64,000 nt of DNA from Malus domestica (Eukaryota > Streptophyta > Magnoliopsida > Rosales > Rosaceae): positions 6,646,501 to 6,710,500 of the forward strand of contig NC_091675.1 of the NCBI RefSeq assembly GCF_042453785.1, written 5' to 3'. The notes below the pieces were generated by a model. The model saw nothing but the letters and a program-made list of their open reading frames with translations. It did no database searches and was not told the origin of the DNA. Shown piece after piece: positions 49,024 through 62,067 of this stretch; position 1 is the first letter of the stretch; each line of letters starts with the position of its first letter. Made by a program: the position numbers and the translations under genes.

Positions 49024-50952
49024 TGACACACCCCGATCCTATAATCAAGGCGTGCTGGCCATCACGTGAGCGTGACGTAACCAAAAGTGCGATGCAGAAG
49101 CAAAAGATATGAGAAATACGAAGGAATAAAAACCAACTACTAGCAATAATATCCAACTAGCATGCTAGAGTGAGCTTAAGAGTAAAACACACAAATTCAG
49201 AGCATAAATACTAGGTGCAATCAAGTAGGACCATAACTAAGTTACAACACCCGCAGGTGAGTCCTACATTTATGTAGTCTGTCAGTACGCCGTGGGAATC
49301 CTCGTGGGCCACCAACGCTACTATCTAGAACCTGGAGGGGCGCAAAACAAAATTAAGTGGGTCAGTAAAACCAAAGTTTTCCAAAACATTTCATTTAAAA
49401 CATTTCTAACCCCTCACTGTAAAACCTGTATACTTTCCCATAAAATAACATAATAGCATAATATTTGTTCATATCTCTCAAAACATCAATCTTTATCAAA
49501 ATCCAGCAAGTATGCCATGTTATAAATGTCAATGACAGAATATGGATGCATCAATATAACAGGTGACATAATGAAACAACCGGAGACCCCGCAGTTGGTC
49601 ATGTACGGTTCATTCTATAGCTCAATATCCAACCCAGCCGGAGTCACCACGGTGACCTGTACGACACTACTCTGCACATAAATCAAAGCTACCTAAAGTA
49701 GTCTGTACGACAAGAAAGGTGTAAGAATACGCTATAGTGCTTCTCTCATCAATCATCTGCGTGCATAATCTAAAGTCACCTACTAGTCGGAACCACCTCT
49801 AGTGATCTGTACGACTAGCATGTCGGAACCCTCTCATGGTTTGTACGACATGCACCTACTTGGATCCAAGGTGAGCATGCGGTGCGGTGAATACTATAAG
49901 CACCAACACTAGAGGTGCAAGTTATGAGCTATCAACACAATTCACATCATCAATGATTTACATAAATAACATAAAACTCACTTGATACTCACATGTGCGT
50001 CCACAGCACCAATTCACATATATATATGCATCAATTATCAATTCATATATCTCATAATATGCATGCATGACATTTTAAAACGTACTTTCATTTAAACTCA
50101 ATTTCTGGGAAAAATATCAATAGTATATAGGTATAAACAGAAATACTGCCCACTCACTGATAAGTCGAAGGGTCGTAACCCCCGTGACATCCCTGGATGC
50201 GCTCGTCCTCGGGATAGGTATCACCTATATGCGAAACAACTAAAACAACGTTATTTAAAGCACATAACCGACAATTCGTAATAACTTCTCATACGATGCT
50301 CAATTTGGGTATATGAATATACCACAGTGACCTACTCGACGTCACGGACGTTGACATATTTTTAAAATAATTTTTGGGCTTGTCACGCGCCCTCATGCGC
50401 CGGGACAGGCACGGGTCCACGCGCCCCCTGCGCGCATCATCCCCTACCTCCAGTCGCGGGGAAAACTTGCCGGCGCCGGAAACTAGGCAGACCTGTAATC
50501 GGTCTTTTCTCTTTCGATTCTCAACCATTTTCCATGAAATTTTCACCAAAACTTCACAAATTACGAGAGGAAGAAGGCTATACCTTTAAAAACCTCCAAA
50601 ACCTTTGAAATCACGTCAGGAAATTTCACCAAAACCGGCCACCTTCGAACCTTGTGATCCCGACGTCCAAAACTTTCAAACGAACGTCCCCGAGCTTCGT
50701 GAGAACCTCATAAAGCTCACTATGAGCTTGAATTGTCCTAAAAACGAACCAATACAAAGTTCATGAACAGTGCCAAACTCGGTGCTTGTGATTTCGACGT
50801 GAAATCGAAGATTTCTTACCTGAAATGGGTGTGGTTGAGTTCGTAGAGTCCTCATGAGCACGATGGTACCTTCAAAACCTAAATTGATTGTGAATTCGTC
50901 ATTATCAAAATTCGAACTTAAAATCGTTCACTTACAAGAGAACAAAATACCA
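49024..50952 (-). mobile_element. possible solo LTR (LTR-retrotransposon fossil)
   Basis: On minus, this stretch begins TGGTATTTTGTTCTC and ends GGGGTGTGTCA, the TG...CA termini of an LTR. It is flanked by TTAA on both sides (or ATTAA if one end is shifted by a base). It is about 1.93 kb, without genes, and locally GC-rich (50380-50480) unlike its surroundings. The family is not recognised; a Ty3-type LTR is a guess. Without a second copy this stays uncertain. Confidence 0.4.
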
Positions 50953-51994
50953 TTAAATTTTTGTTATTAAATCGTAGTACTAAGCAACAAATTCCACCCT
51001 GAAAAATAATTTTATATGCACCTAGGACTTGCCCCTCCGCCCCCCCCCCCTCCTTTCGTTTTAACTAGTAGTTTTCAGTTCCATGATCAACCCGAATTTT
51101 TACATAGGAGTAATATTAACCAATGTTCTTATTATAGAAAATGTATCGAAATAATAAAGGGAATTGTCATTGTCACTCAAAAAATTTCAATTTTAACTGC
51201 TTACAAATGTTTTTTGTTTGTTCTAAATATAGAAAGTTTAAATGCAAAATTAAAATTTTGGAGTACAAATAACATTTTTTTAATAATATTGACCCATTAA
51301 TTTAACGACATAGTGATAATCCATTATTTAATTAAAAATGGACATGAGTTTCATACATAGTACCAACCTTTTTCACCAAATAATGTTTATTCAAAGGATA
51401 AGGCTAGGTTAATCAAGATTTAAATAATAATTCAATCATCAACAACCATATCATATTATTTTAATAGATGATATTCCGCATTCCGCTAATAAGGTTTTCC
51501 TATGGAATTCCGCATTTTGAAAACACTAATTTTATACCATGGCTCGACAAAGCTCAACAGTTCAATTCGTCCGCGCATGCAGGTCCTCGCAATCCCGAAG
51601 ATAAATGGCGTTATTCGTTCATCGACTACAATTGGAATGAGCACAGGCTGTCGGAGAAGGTAGAACTGGCAAGAGACCATGCTATGAAGGTGCTTAAATC
51701 TGCAGTAATCTTTATACATTAAACACTGAAAAATATATTAACATTCCATATAATAATACATCACAGCAGTTTTGGCTTGTTAACAGTAAAATAAAAACTC
51801 TGACTGGCTTTTACGACAGCACCGAAATAAATTTTATCATAACTAAATCGCCTTCCTTGAACGGTTGATCCTTCGTGGTCGAGAAAAGGATCTGGACAGA
51901 GCTCCGTGTACAGGACATAAATGTGGCAGTTGGGTAATGATACATTTCTGGCACTTGAAACTTCAACAGAATTGAAATGTCAGCTGGTGCCGGC
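50953..51994. other. intergenic and DAAT 3' flank
   Basis: AT-rich; the final 150-200 bp are probably the 3' UTR of the aminotransferase gene. I see no other gene. Confidence 0.5.
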
Positions 51995-54116
51995 TTAGTA
52001 AGGAATAGGTGCTCGGACAGAAGGCGGGCCGGATTTCATGTCCTCGATAATAAGATTCAGGAGAATCTGAGTCAACGAGCCTTCTTTACCTGTGTAATCA
52101 GCTCCAAAAGTTTCATTAGGCAACATTTGCAAAATGGTAGTTAAAAGAAAGAAACACATCAAAAGAAAGGACAGGGCGGACATTTGGTTGGTCATTCATT
52201 CGGTTAATTTATGTTCAAAGTTACACAGGATGGAGATAAGTTCTTACCATCCCCAATGATTTGCTCGTCCCACTGCACCACAGGGCGGACGAGAATTCCA
52301 CTGCCAATAAGCATCATCTCATCTGCCTTCTTCCCTTCCTCAACAGTCACATTGTCTACTCTTACTCCCTGAAGCTTGCCATCCCCCACCAGCCCTTCTG
52401 CAAGAGCCAAAACTCTCCTTGCTGTGCACCCACTTAGGATTTTGTCAAACTGAGGCATCACAAGTTCCTTCTCTTTTGTAACAAAAGCCACATTCATGTT
52501 AGGCCCTTCAGCGATGAAACCATCTCCGTCCAGCCAAATGGCTGCGAATGCACCCTTTTCTTCAGCCTCCATCTTCGAAAGCACATTTGGAAGATAATTC
52601 ACACTCTTCATGGTTGCAAATTGGGGGGGTTTTATTGGGATCGAAGAAGTTACTACTTTAATTCCCTTCGAACTAAAGGGTGATTGATCTTGGATCACAA
52701 TAGCATAAAGCGATGGCTGATGGCAGCCAGATGGGGATAACTGAAAATCACCCGGTCCTGCTGAGAGCCAGTATCTCAGCGATCCTGTTTTGCACTTGGA
52801 AACACTCGCAGTTTGTAAAAGTATCCTTCTTATGGTTTCCCGATCAAATGGCAGGTCAATTTTCGCCATGGATGCTGACCTTAAAATACGGTCAAGGTGC
52901 TGGTCCAACTCGTAGAGATATCTTCAATGCAGAGAAGAGAGAACAATAAACAAACTTGAACTTACTGACTAATAGTCTAATTCATATCTACAGCACTGAA
53001 AATCTGTGTGTGTGTGTGTTAAGATCATACAAATTTTCAAAATCCATGTTCGATGTTCAACAAAAGTTATCCAGACATCATAAGGCCAAACTCACTAACC
53101 CATCCTTTATAGCAGCAGTGTCGAAAACACCATGCCCTCTGTGGACCATGTGGTCATCAATGGGAATCACCATAGCAGCTGGATCCGTTGTAATTCCTCC
53201 GAAAACGCTAGAGTACATGGCGAGAAATTGTTGCTTACCATTCTGATTTTCACGGTGTGCTTTTAGCCTTTCAATTGCCTTTCTACATAGAAAAGTTCAA
53301 ATATCATAAAATAGAAGAAAGAAAAAAAGTCTAGGACGTCGATATTTAGTAATTAGTACTAATCCCTGAAGTCTGAACTAATCTTTTCCAGAATCAAACA
53401 AGTCTCAAACTTTACCACACTTCATCGCAGAAAATATTAACTCAAGACACCAATTAATCTTTTTTCACTTATTTCGCTGTACTTTTCTAACTTTTACTGC
53501 AAGCAAAGAACTTTAAGAACAGTACTAAAGCGTATAGTACTATACGGACCAGGGAAATGATTTCCTCACAGTCTTGTTCTTTTTATGCACATCCTATTTA
53601 ATTATGTCCGTTGATTTTTCTTTCGTTTATTGAATCCAAGAACCATAAACGAATACGGGTGTGCAAAAGAGAGAAAGGGAGAGCCGAAATCACTTCCCAA
53701 TTATATATAACACAATTCAAAGGCGAGAAGATGACCTCTGTGGAAGTCAGCTGTGGAACCTCAGGGACTTGGATCCCAGAATCTGGCACAACCAATATTG
53801 TCGTTGTTAGAGTTCTAATCATGAACTTATAAGTGAGTACTTGAGATTTAAAAAAAATATTCGACATGTTTATAAAAGCGATTATGAACAGAAGTGCTTC
53901 TACAAACTTACCGGACACAACTTTGGTTCGGTTCGAACTTCTGATGGGCCTCATCTCTCCGGCTCCGAACGACCCATGTTGAAAATTAAGCAACCCATGT
54001 CCGGAAAATAGATGATTTCGTGAAACTACGATCAAACCCCTTGAATGGCGAACTGGGTTTATGGGAAAATGCTGGGTTTGCGAGATGGGTTTCGGGAGAG
54101 ACGGGAGGGAAGCCAT
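51995..54116 (-). CDS. DAAT: D-amino-acid transaminase type PLP enzyme, chloroplastic (DAAT/ADCL family)
   Basis: Five exons: 54116-53912, 53782-53736, 53278-53100, 52921-52248 and 52089-51995. Total 1200 nt (399 aa). This is a class IV (branched-chain/D-amino-acid type) aminotransferase resembling At5g57850, reported as a D-amino-acid transaminase and also annotated as aminodeoxychorismate lyase. The first 70-80 residues are Ser/Arg/Pro-rich with few acidic residues, as in a plastid transit peptide. The family core follows: QQFLAMYSSVFGGITTDP, DHMVHRGHGVFDTA, ELDQHLDRILRSASMAKI, LRYWLSAGPGDF, FATMKSVNYLPNVLSKMEA with the PLP-binding Lys in MKSVNYL, then FIAEGPNMNVAFV, LSGCTARRVL and the C-terminus MKSGPPSVRAPIPY. 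Exon 2 is only 47 nt and its donor reads GTCATC, a weak match, so that junction is the least sure. Confidence 0.92.
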
Positions 54117-55367
54117 GGAAGCGATCGGAGTGAGCTCTGCGAAAACGAAGACGTCAATCGGTGACTGAGGTTAAGAGTTGCCTGGGTTCGATAATACTGG
54201 ATCGTAGGTGGGTCCCGCCCTTACATTTACATAATCCTCGTGTATTACCACCACGGCTTAAGGTGGCGCGTGGAGTGCACACTACGGGGTTTTAAGGATA
54301 GGTTTTGAGTTTGGAAAAGATCATGTGTATAACATGGAAAAAAAAATACTATTACATTTCGTTTGAATCATATTTCAGATCGTTTGGTGTTTCCTACCCA
54401 CTCATGACAGGTAGGATGTCTCGTTTGATATAGAGCTAAATTCAATTTTTTTGCATGCGATTAATCATTTTAATGTCATGATTGATTACATTTCATTCAA
54501 ATTAGTTGAAATGATGTGATAATTATGACTTTATTTCTTCTCTGTAACAATTTGTTGACAATCACAAAATGACAACAATTCTTTTTGAGTTTTTAATGTG
54601 CCATTTCAAAGTATTGTATTAAAAAATCAAAAGATGTCAAGGAAAAGTGAAGGCTTCTTGTTTCTTCTAATGGATTTATGCCAATTTTTTAATGGATTGA
54701 TGTCATTGAGCAAATTAGCTTTTGCCTTTTTGTTTGATAGAATCTAACTTTTATTTTTATTTTCTTAAAAAATAACATATATATATAAATAGGATAATAA
54801 ATTGGCTTTAAATTCGTTATTTATGAATTTTGTCTTAAATATTTATTATTTATACATAAGCAAATATAATTAACTATAATATTAAGTGACAAAAATTAAA
54901 TTTTATTTTTGAAGTGTGGGTAGTGGACTCACCATTTGCAATAGGATGTTTCATGTACCTAATTAGACAAATCATTATAATATTTTTATAATTAGGCCAA
55001 TCACAGCCTACGGCCACGGCCTACCAAGTCATCAAATTTTCAGCTAACCAAAGCGGTTGTGAATTGTACGCGCCACCACACAGCAACACCGGCCAAATCC
55101 CGATTCCTTAAAAATGGTGCTGACTTGCTGATCGTATCTGAAAGCAACAACACCGACTTCTCTCTTACGTTTCACACTTGCAAATTAGGGTTTTTGAAAA
55201 TTCAATTTTTCAACCCACGAACTTGGATCAAGAGCCCCAAACTTTGGGGCAGTTGAAGAACCTAGGGTTTGCTCGATCAAAATTCAATCAATCATCACTG
55301 CAAAGAAGCAGAACCTAGTTCGTTTCTGTATCCGATTGAGCTAGGGTTTCTTGACCTTGGTTCAAAA
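54117..55367. promoter_or_regulatory. shared upstream region of two divergent genes
   Basis: The aminotransferase gene (minus) and the membrane-protein gene (plus) face away from each other across about 1250 bp. The middle is AT-rich (54300-55000). The last 190 bp, the plus-strand leader, hold several TAGGGTTT (telobox-type) motifs at about 55187, 55263 and 55342. I see no gene inside. Confidence 0.5.
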
Positions 55368-57781
55368 ATGGAGATAATCGGCGACGCGCTTCGCCAGGCG
55401 TTCATGCCGAAGCACGAGTACGAGAGCCTCCGGGCGGAAGACAGAGCGTGGGGGAAACTTCAGAAACCGCTGCTAATGGCGTCCATGGCGTTGGTCTGCC
55501 TCGTAGTTGTTGTGTGCACGGTTATCAGCTTGAACATTGTGTTTCCGGCCGACCCGGCTAAGCGGCCGTTCTGCGGCGACCGGAGGCTTAATTCGTTGCC
55601 GATGAATGTGAGAGGCGGCGATTCCGATCCGTTTCCGGGAGCGTTTTATCTTACGGATCAGGAAATTGCTGATTACTATTGGATGGTTGTGTTCATTCCC
55701 ACCTTGATCATTTTCTTGGCTACTTTCATGTATCTCGTTGCGGGTAAGGAAGCTTTTAAGCTCTACTTTGATTATGTTTTACAATTTGAAGTTGTTTGGA
55801 TGCAATAAATCTAAGAGGTAGGAAATTAAATTTTTGATTTTGTGTTTGTTGTAGAAAGGTGGAGACTTGGTTCATTACGAGTGCGTTAGGATCGAAATAT
55901 CTAGTAAAAAATGATTGTGATTAGTGATAACAAAAGGGAAGACTTGGGGAATGTATAGGCTACATATTGGATGGTTGTGAAATCTTGGTCTATTTGGTTA
56001 GCAAAATCATCAGAAGTACCATAAGGAAATGGCATTTATAATCTGGGGTTTGCTGTCTCGGATAAGCCATTGTCTAAGTACTCTGAATTGTAAGTCATGG
56101 TGTTCACTTGGTGCAATAGATTTATGCTTACAATACTTCAAGTTGATAGTTTTGTAGCTGGTGAATGAGTACTAGAAGCCATGTACTAACCCGGAGCACA
56201 AAAGTGAATCTCTTTATTACAAATTTACATGGGTAGTTTTTTTATTTTTTTATTTTGGGTATTCTGTAGTAGAAGTAGAACTTCTGTTAAAGCCAATCAG
56301 AAGAATATGCATCAAAGCTGAAAGCCCACCCTTAAAGGGTCGATATTTGAAAACTTGGTAATAAATATGGGGCTTTATATGGTTCTGCAGTGGTTGATTC
56401 ACACCTAGTGACCAGCTTCATGTCTAGGGCATAATCTGCTTGCGAAGTGTAGAAATGAGTATTAATTGGTTGTGCATGGAGCATGGTATACAATTTTGTT
56501 GTAGAAGGGACATTGTGTTGTTGGATATTGCCTTATTATTCTACAAGGAATTTTTTTGAGAAAATATTCTACAGGGATTAGATCTAACAATTTTCAGGGC
56601 AATAATTTGATTTGGATATGCTAAATGGTTTTCAACTTCTCATAGTTTCAATCTGGGTGCAGGAATCACCGTTGCTTATTCTGCTCCAACAAGACATGGA
56701 TGCTTAAAAGTTGTTGAAAATAACTACTGTGCTTCAAAAAGAGGTATGCTCCCTTTGTCTTTCTCTCTCTCAAACTCCTGGCACACTTGTTTTCTTTTTC
56801 CTTTATTGATATTTAGCCGTTGTAACTCGTTTTCGCCCTTTCACACTGAGATTTTGCTTCACTTGTTCATGGTTTAGTTCTTGGAATATTTCAAATGAAC
56901 TACTGTATCCTATATATTTCAGTCACCACTATCTATTGCTTATCACATGTGACTGGACTTGTCATAGATCATCTGGTTGCTGCTTACTATCTCATCTTGC
57001 TTGGCTGTTTTGAGTTTTTACCCTGGCGCTAGTTATATGGCTACTAGTTACTCCTAAATAGCAAATTTGGTATAGAAGTTTAGTGTGCCAGAATTTGTTC
57101 ACACTTTTTTTAGTTGCAAGTGAGTCAGGGTAAAGGCTTTCTTTTGTTGGTTAAAGATGGATCTAAGAGATTGCTTGCATCATGAAAAATTTTCGCTCTT
57201 CTTATTGGGGCCTTGCCAGAACGGGCATACAGAAGTTCGGTTATCAGTATCTTTTCCCGTGTGGCACTGATGGTTCATCCGTTTTATCATGCCAGTTATC
57301 TTTAACAATACAAATTGTAGCATTTCTTTTATATCCTGGCATCTTTGGCCAGAAGCTTGGCGTTGCAGGACAACCTCTAATAATTGATGTTTGATCTCTT
57401 TTATAATCTGCAGGTGGAGTTCGATGTCTATCGATTCTGAATGCTGTCTTTGCTATCATATTTGGTCTACTTGCATTGTTTCTTGGCTCTAGCCTCCTAA
57501 CACAAGGAAGCTCCTGCTCTTTGCCCTTGTTCTGGTGCTATGAGTTTGGATCTTGGGGGATGGTTGTTCTTTATGGAGGAACTGCCTTCTTTCTAAGAAG
57601 GAGAGCAGCTGCAATCCTCGATGAGGGTGAGTTTGGCAGTCGAAACCTAGGTCTTGAAATGTTGGAGAACCCCGTAGAAGTGACACCAGAGGTGGAAAGG
57701 CGGGTTAACGAAGGGTTTAAAGCATGGATGGGGTCTTCACTCCTATCATCTGATGAAGAAGATGAACCTGACAGTTATTAG
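55368..57781 (+). CDS. plant four-helix membrane protein of unknown function
   Basis: Three exons: 55368-55743, 56663-56743 and 57414-57781. Total 825 nt (274 aa). I recognise it as a conserved plant protein but know no function for it. Four hydrophobic segments are visible: about 35-59 (PLLMASMALVCLVVVVCTVI), 104-131 (YYWMVVFIPTLIIFLATFMY), 158-181 (LSILNAVFAIIFGLLALFLG) and 199-215. A Cys-containing loop of about 44 residues follows the first (FCGDRR, GGDSDPFPGAFYLTDQE). The N-terminal block FMPKHEYESLRAEDRAW, the middle HGCLKVVENNYCAS and the acidic tail (RRVNEGFKAWMGSSLLSSDE, ending EDEPDSY) are strongly conserved-looking. The open frame extends 33 codons upstream without an ATG, so the start MEIIGDALRQ is used. 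Confidence 0.9.
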
Positions 57782-59193
57782 GAACTTTCCCACATATCTC
57801 GAACTCTAACATGCGAATGGTTTGGCATTTACGTGAAGCCTTTCAGAACTAAACAAGTTCCAGCGGACTTTTTGACAACTTCAGAAGAGGATAGAATAGT
57901 TTGAAATTCAACTTTGGCTCTTCAAAGATGCCAGATTTGAAATGGTTCTAGTAATGATGTAACACAAAGTGAATGCTAATTACCCGACTTTAGGATCATG
58001 TCGATTTTGTAACCTTTGTTGCGCGTGCCCTCTTTGGTAGCCTGTGAATATCTCTCTCTCTCTCTCTCTCTCTCTCTCCCAGTAACCAGATGTTCTGCCA
58101 CGATTTACATATCAAAGATCTAATACTATTTTACTTAGTGAACAATGCTGAGAAACTCAAGGCATGTTTGCATGCTACAATATTGCAAGTAATGGGTTAT
58201 GTTTCCTTGATAAATCATACCTTTGGGGGTATTGTTTATCATTCTCTTGTTTCAAGTAAACATGTTCTCAGCTTGTTATCAATTCATCTTTTGAACTTTG
58301 TGTTTTTCAATGTGATGCGCCCATATCATGTACCAAGTGATGCGTTTAAGTTTAGGTTAGGTCACACAATGGGTCAACCACTAATCAAGTATCGAACTTA
58401 ACACAAGTATAATACAACACTGTCATCCATGTAAGTCGAACCTAAAAGCTTTTACTATGTCAAAACCTAAAAAACTTTTACTCACAAGTGAAGAGAAATA
58501 CATCTAGGTTGCAGTACAAATTTTGGTATAACATTTTGATTTTATTAATAATAATGGTGTCTATCAATGACATACAAACAATCTGCTTTTTTACATTCCA
58601 TCTTTAGACCTCAAGTAAAGGCGTAATCAAATGCCCGAATAAGAAACCCAACCAACTTTATAAGCCCAAACAAAACCCAATCCATCTTTAAAATCAATAG
58701 AAATAATTCCTGAAATTATCGACTATCAATTATTTTGGTGCTTGGGTGAAAGATTATGTGAAATAATGATCAAAATGAAAAAACTCTTGGGTGAAAGATT
58801 ATGTGAAATAAGGATCAAAATGAAAAAACTATCCTCAATTTAATAAACAATATGCCAAAATGATTTGACTAAAATTGAGGGTATTTTTATTATTTTATTT
58901 TTATTTTATGAAGATTTTTCACGAAATGAACAAAATGATTGACTGTGAACAAAGTTAATGACCAATTTCTACATATTCAAATCTCACCAATCAAAATAAG
59001 AAATAATGCAATAATTAAGAACTATTTTAGCTAAAACTCCCAATGAAATTATTTGGTTAGTGCTGCAGTAACTGAAGGGTGTAAAACCCTAATCTCTCTT
59101 CTTCTCTCATCGTTTCTCTGCAGTGGCTGGGCTGAACGGCACATCCCTTCTCGACTCTCTCGACGCTCGAATTCCCAACCAGCAGCAACCACA
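57782..59193. other. 3' UTR, CT microsatellite and intergenic
   Basis: The 3' UTR of the membrane-protein gene probably runs to about 58040. A (TC)n repeat lies at 58050-58078. 58740-58830 holds a short direct repeat containing AAAGATTATGTGAAATAA twice. The last 100-150 bp are the eIF3l leader. No other gene seen. Confidence 0.6.
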
Positions 59194-62067
59194 ATGGCAG
59201 CATACGACTACGACGACGCAGGCACATACGACGAGACATCGGCGACGCAGCGCCAAACTTCGTCCGGAGCCCCGCCGTCTTCAGACCTCGGATACGACCC
59301 CAACTTCGTCCCCGACTCCGTAAAATCCTTCGTCGTCCACCTCTACCGCCACATCCGCGAGAAGAATGTCTATGAGATCCACCAGATGTACGAGACCTCG
59401 TTCCAGACCCTCTCCGATCGGCTCTTCAAGGACACCCCCTGGCCCTCCGTCGACGCCGTCGCCCATTACGTCGACAATGACCACGTCTTCTGCCTCCTTT
59501 ATCGCGAGATGTGGTTCCGCCACCTCTACGCCCGCCTGTCCCCGACGCTGAAGCAGCGAATCGACTCCTGGGATAATTATTGCAGCCTCTTCCAGGTTGT
59601 CCTCCATGGCGTCGTTAATATGCAGCTGCCGAACCAGTGGCTTTGGGACATGGTCGACGAGTTCGTCTACCAGTTCCAGAGCTTCTGCCAGTACAGAGCT
59701 AAGATGAAGAACAAAACCGAGCAGGAGATTGCTCTGCTCAGGCAATTTGATCAGGTAATTATCACATTTAGTTCTTCAATGTCAGAAACCCTAAACCCGA
59801 AATTGGGTTCTCATTGTTGTTTGAGATGACCATAATTGGGGTTTTTTTTGGCAGGCTTGGAATGTGTATGGTGTGCTTAACTTCTTGCAAGCTCTGGTTG
59901 AGAAGTCGATGATCATTCAGATTCTCGAGCAAGAGAAGGAAGGGCTCGAGCAGTTTACCGCCACTGATGGGTATGATTATAATGGTGGCAGTAATGTGTT
60001 GAAGGTGTTGGGGTATTTCAGCATGGTGGGTTTGCTTCGAGTTCATTGTCTTTTGGGCGATTATCATACCGGTCTGAAGTGCTTGCAGCCCATTGACATT
60101 ACCCAACAAGGTGTTTTTACCACTGTTATTGGAAGCCACATTACCACCGTTTATCATTATGGTTTCGCCAATCTTATGCTGCGGAGGTACATTGTTCGTT
60201 TTGTATGTTCTTTGTGATTTGACCTTGTTTTGCGTTAGATGTGTATGCATATATACTTTGTTTAGGTAGCCTTACAAGTATTACTGGTTTTTGGCTGCAG
60301 GTATGTGGAAGCGATTCGAGAATTTAATAAGATTCTGTTATACATCTACAAGACCAAGCAGTACCATCAGAAATCTCCACAGTATGAGCAGATTCTGAAG
60401 AAGAATGAGCAGATGTATGCCCTGTTGGCAATTGCTCTTTCGCTATGCCCCCAAGTGAAGCTTGTTGAGGAAACTGTGAACTCTCAGTTGCGCGAGAAGT
60501 ATGGTGAGAAAATGAACAGAATGCAGAGATATGACGATGAAGCCTTTGCTATTTATGATGAGCTCTTCTCCTACGCATGCCCTAAGTTCATTACCCCTTC
60601 CCCTCCAAGTTTTGAGGAGCCCCTTGTTAACTACAACCAGGTATGTGAAACCTTACATTGTTGATATGATGATTTTTCTTGGAGAATAGTGCATATGATT
60701 CTAATTATTGGTTGCGGTTATAATGCGTTTACATGAATTGGTGGTAGACTTGATGCATAGCATCAGCAAACACTTGAGCAATAACAAAAATTCCATAGAC
60801 TGAAATTTGATGGTGTCATACCAGAGAGAAAAGTGGTCTTTAGGCTCTTGGGTTTTAAGGTTGGAAACAGAAATCAAATAGAAGTCCTACTATTAGATAT
60901 AGTGACATTTGAGGCAAAGTGTCGGTGGAGATCCTCTCTGTCTTTCTCTCTGAATGGGTTTGCGCGCGGGCATGTGCGCACAATTAATAAAATCGATTTA
61001 CCAATTGCAGGACGCTTATAGACTTCAATTGAAACTGTTCCTTTATGAAGTGAAGCAGCAACAGTTATTATCAGGCGTCAGGACATTCTTAAAAGTCTAT
61101 TCGTCCATCTCCGTAGGAAAGCTCGCAAGCTACATGGAAGTGGATGAATCCAAGTTGAGGTACTTAATGAGGATTCTGCTACTTATGTTTGTCTAATTCT
61201 TGTTTTGATTATATAATATTGTTGTTTTGTCACTCTGTCGTGTAGGACAATCTTGTTGACATACAAGCACAAGACACATGCTGTTGATACTGAGGGAAAA
61301 GTTATCTCCAATGCTGATGTGGATTTCTATATTGACGATGTATGTTTTCTTCTATTACCTTTTATCTTGTTAATGGAAACTAGAACTCCTTATGCACTTG
61401 GTTTATGGGACGTTTGTTGAGGTGATTATAAACTTGCCTCAGAAGATCTAAAATAGTCTTACCTTAAGTCGTCAGCATCGCCCCCTTTTTATATTTCAAA
61501 TACAATTCTTTTCTGTTTTTTGAGTCTTAAATTATGTTAGGTCGACTCATAGTTTTCTTAAGCGAACATGTGATTTCGGTCTGTAGTTTGACTTAACTAT
61601 GCAATTCAATGCCCTAAAGGAAAAACAAAAAGTGTGAATGCAGAATGCTTGTCTTTGGAAATGGGTTCAGTTACTCTGATTGCTCTTCTTTTACACTTGT
61701 AGGATCTGCGCCTATCTATGTTTTCTTCACATCAATGATGATTTATTTACTGGGAAATTGTTAGCCTTATCTATTGTAAATTAGAATGGTAAATGATGAT
61801 GCATATGTTTTCTGCGTGTAATATTTCTATTCTACTGCAGGACTTGATTTCTGTCGTCAAATCAAAACCAGCAAAACGATATGGGGATTACTTCTTGCGA
61901 CAAATCGTTAAGGTATGCACAATTCCTTGTTTTCCCTTATTTAAAGAAATCTTAAATTAGCAGCGTTAGGCAAATAAATAGTTAATCGCCTTGTTTAATA
62001 TCTTTGAACATTTTCGTTACAGCTTGAAGGGGTGATCAATGATATGGACAGGGTAAAGCTTGATTGA
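59194..62067 (+). CDS. EIF3L: translation initiation factor eIF3 subunit l
   Basis: Seven exons: 59194-59754, 59855-60186, 60301-60640, 61011-61159, 61246-61339, 61841-61912 and 62023-62067. Total 1593 nt (530 aa), in frame. eIF3l (PAF67 family) is a subunit of the cytosolic eIF3 complex that organises the 43S pre-initiation complex. Features: acidic N-terminus MAAYDYDDAGTYDE; conserved helical block from VPDSVKSFVVHLYRHIREKN through LYREMWFRHLYARLSPTLKQ and WDNYCSLFQVVLHG; TPR-like repeats in exon 2 (YFSMVGLLRVHCLLGDYHTG); exon 3 YKTKQYHQKSPQYEQILKKN; then a C-terminal PCI-like winged-helix part (SISVGKLASYMEVDESKLRT, DVDFYIDDDLISVVKSKPAK, GDYFLRQIVKLEGVINDMDR). The open frame reaches 47 codons further upstream, but MAAYDYDD is the family start and has a plant-like AACAATGGC context (ACAATGG). 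Confidence 0.95.

Noticed and set aside
55269-55367. Upstream extension of the membrane-protein frame
   Set aside because: It is open but has no ATG, and MEIIGDALRQ fits the family start.
59053-59193. Upstream extension of the eIF3l frame
   Set aside because: It begins without ATG and is leader sequence; MAAYDYDD is the expected start.
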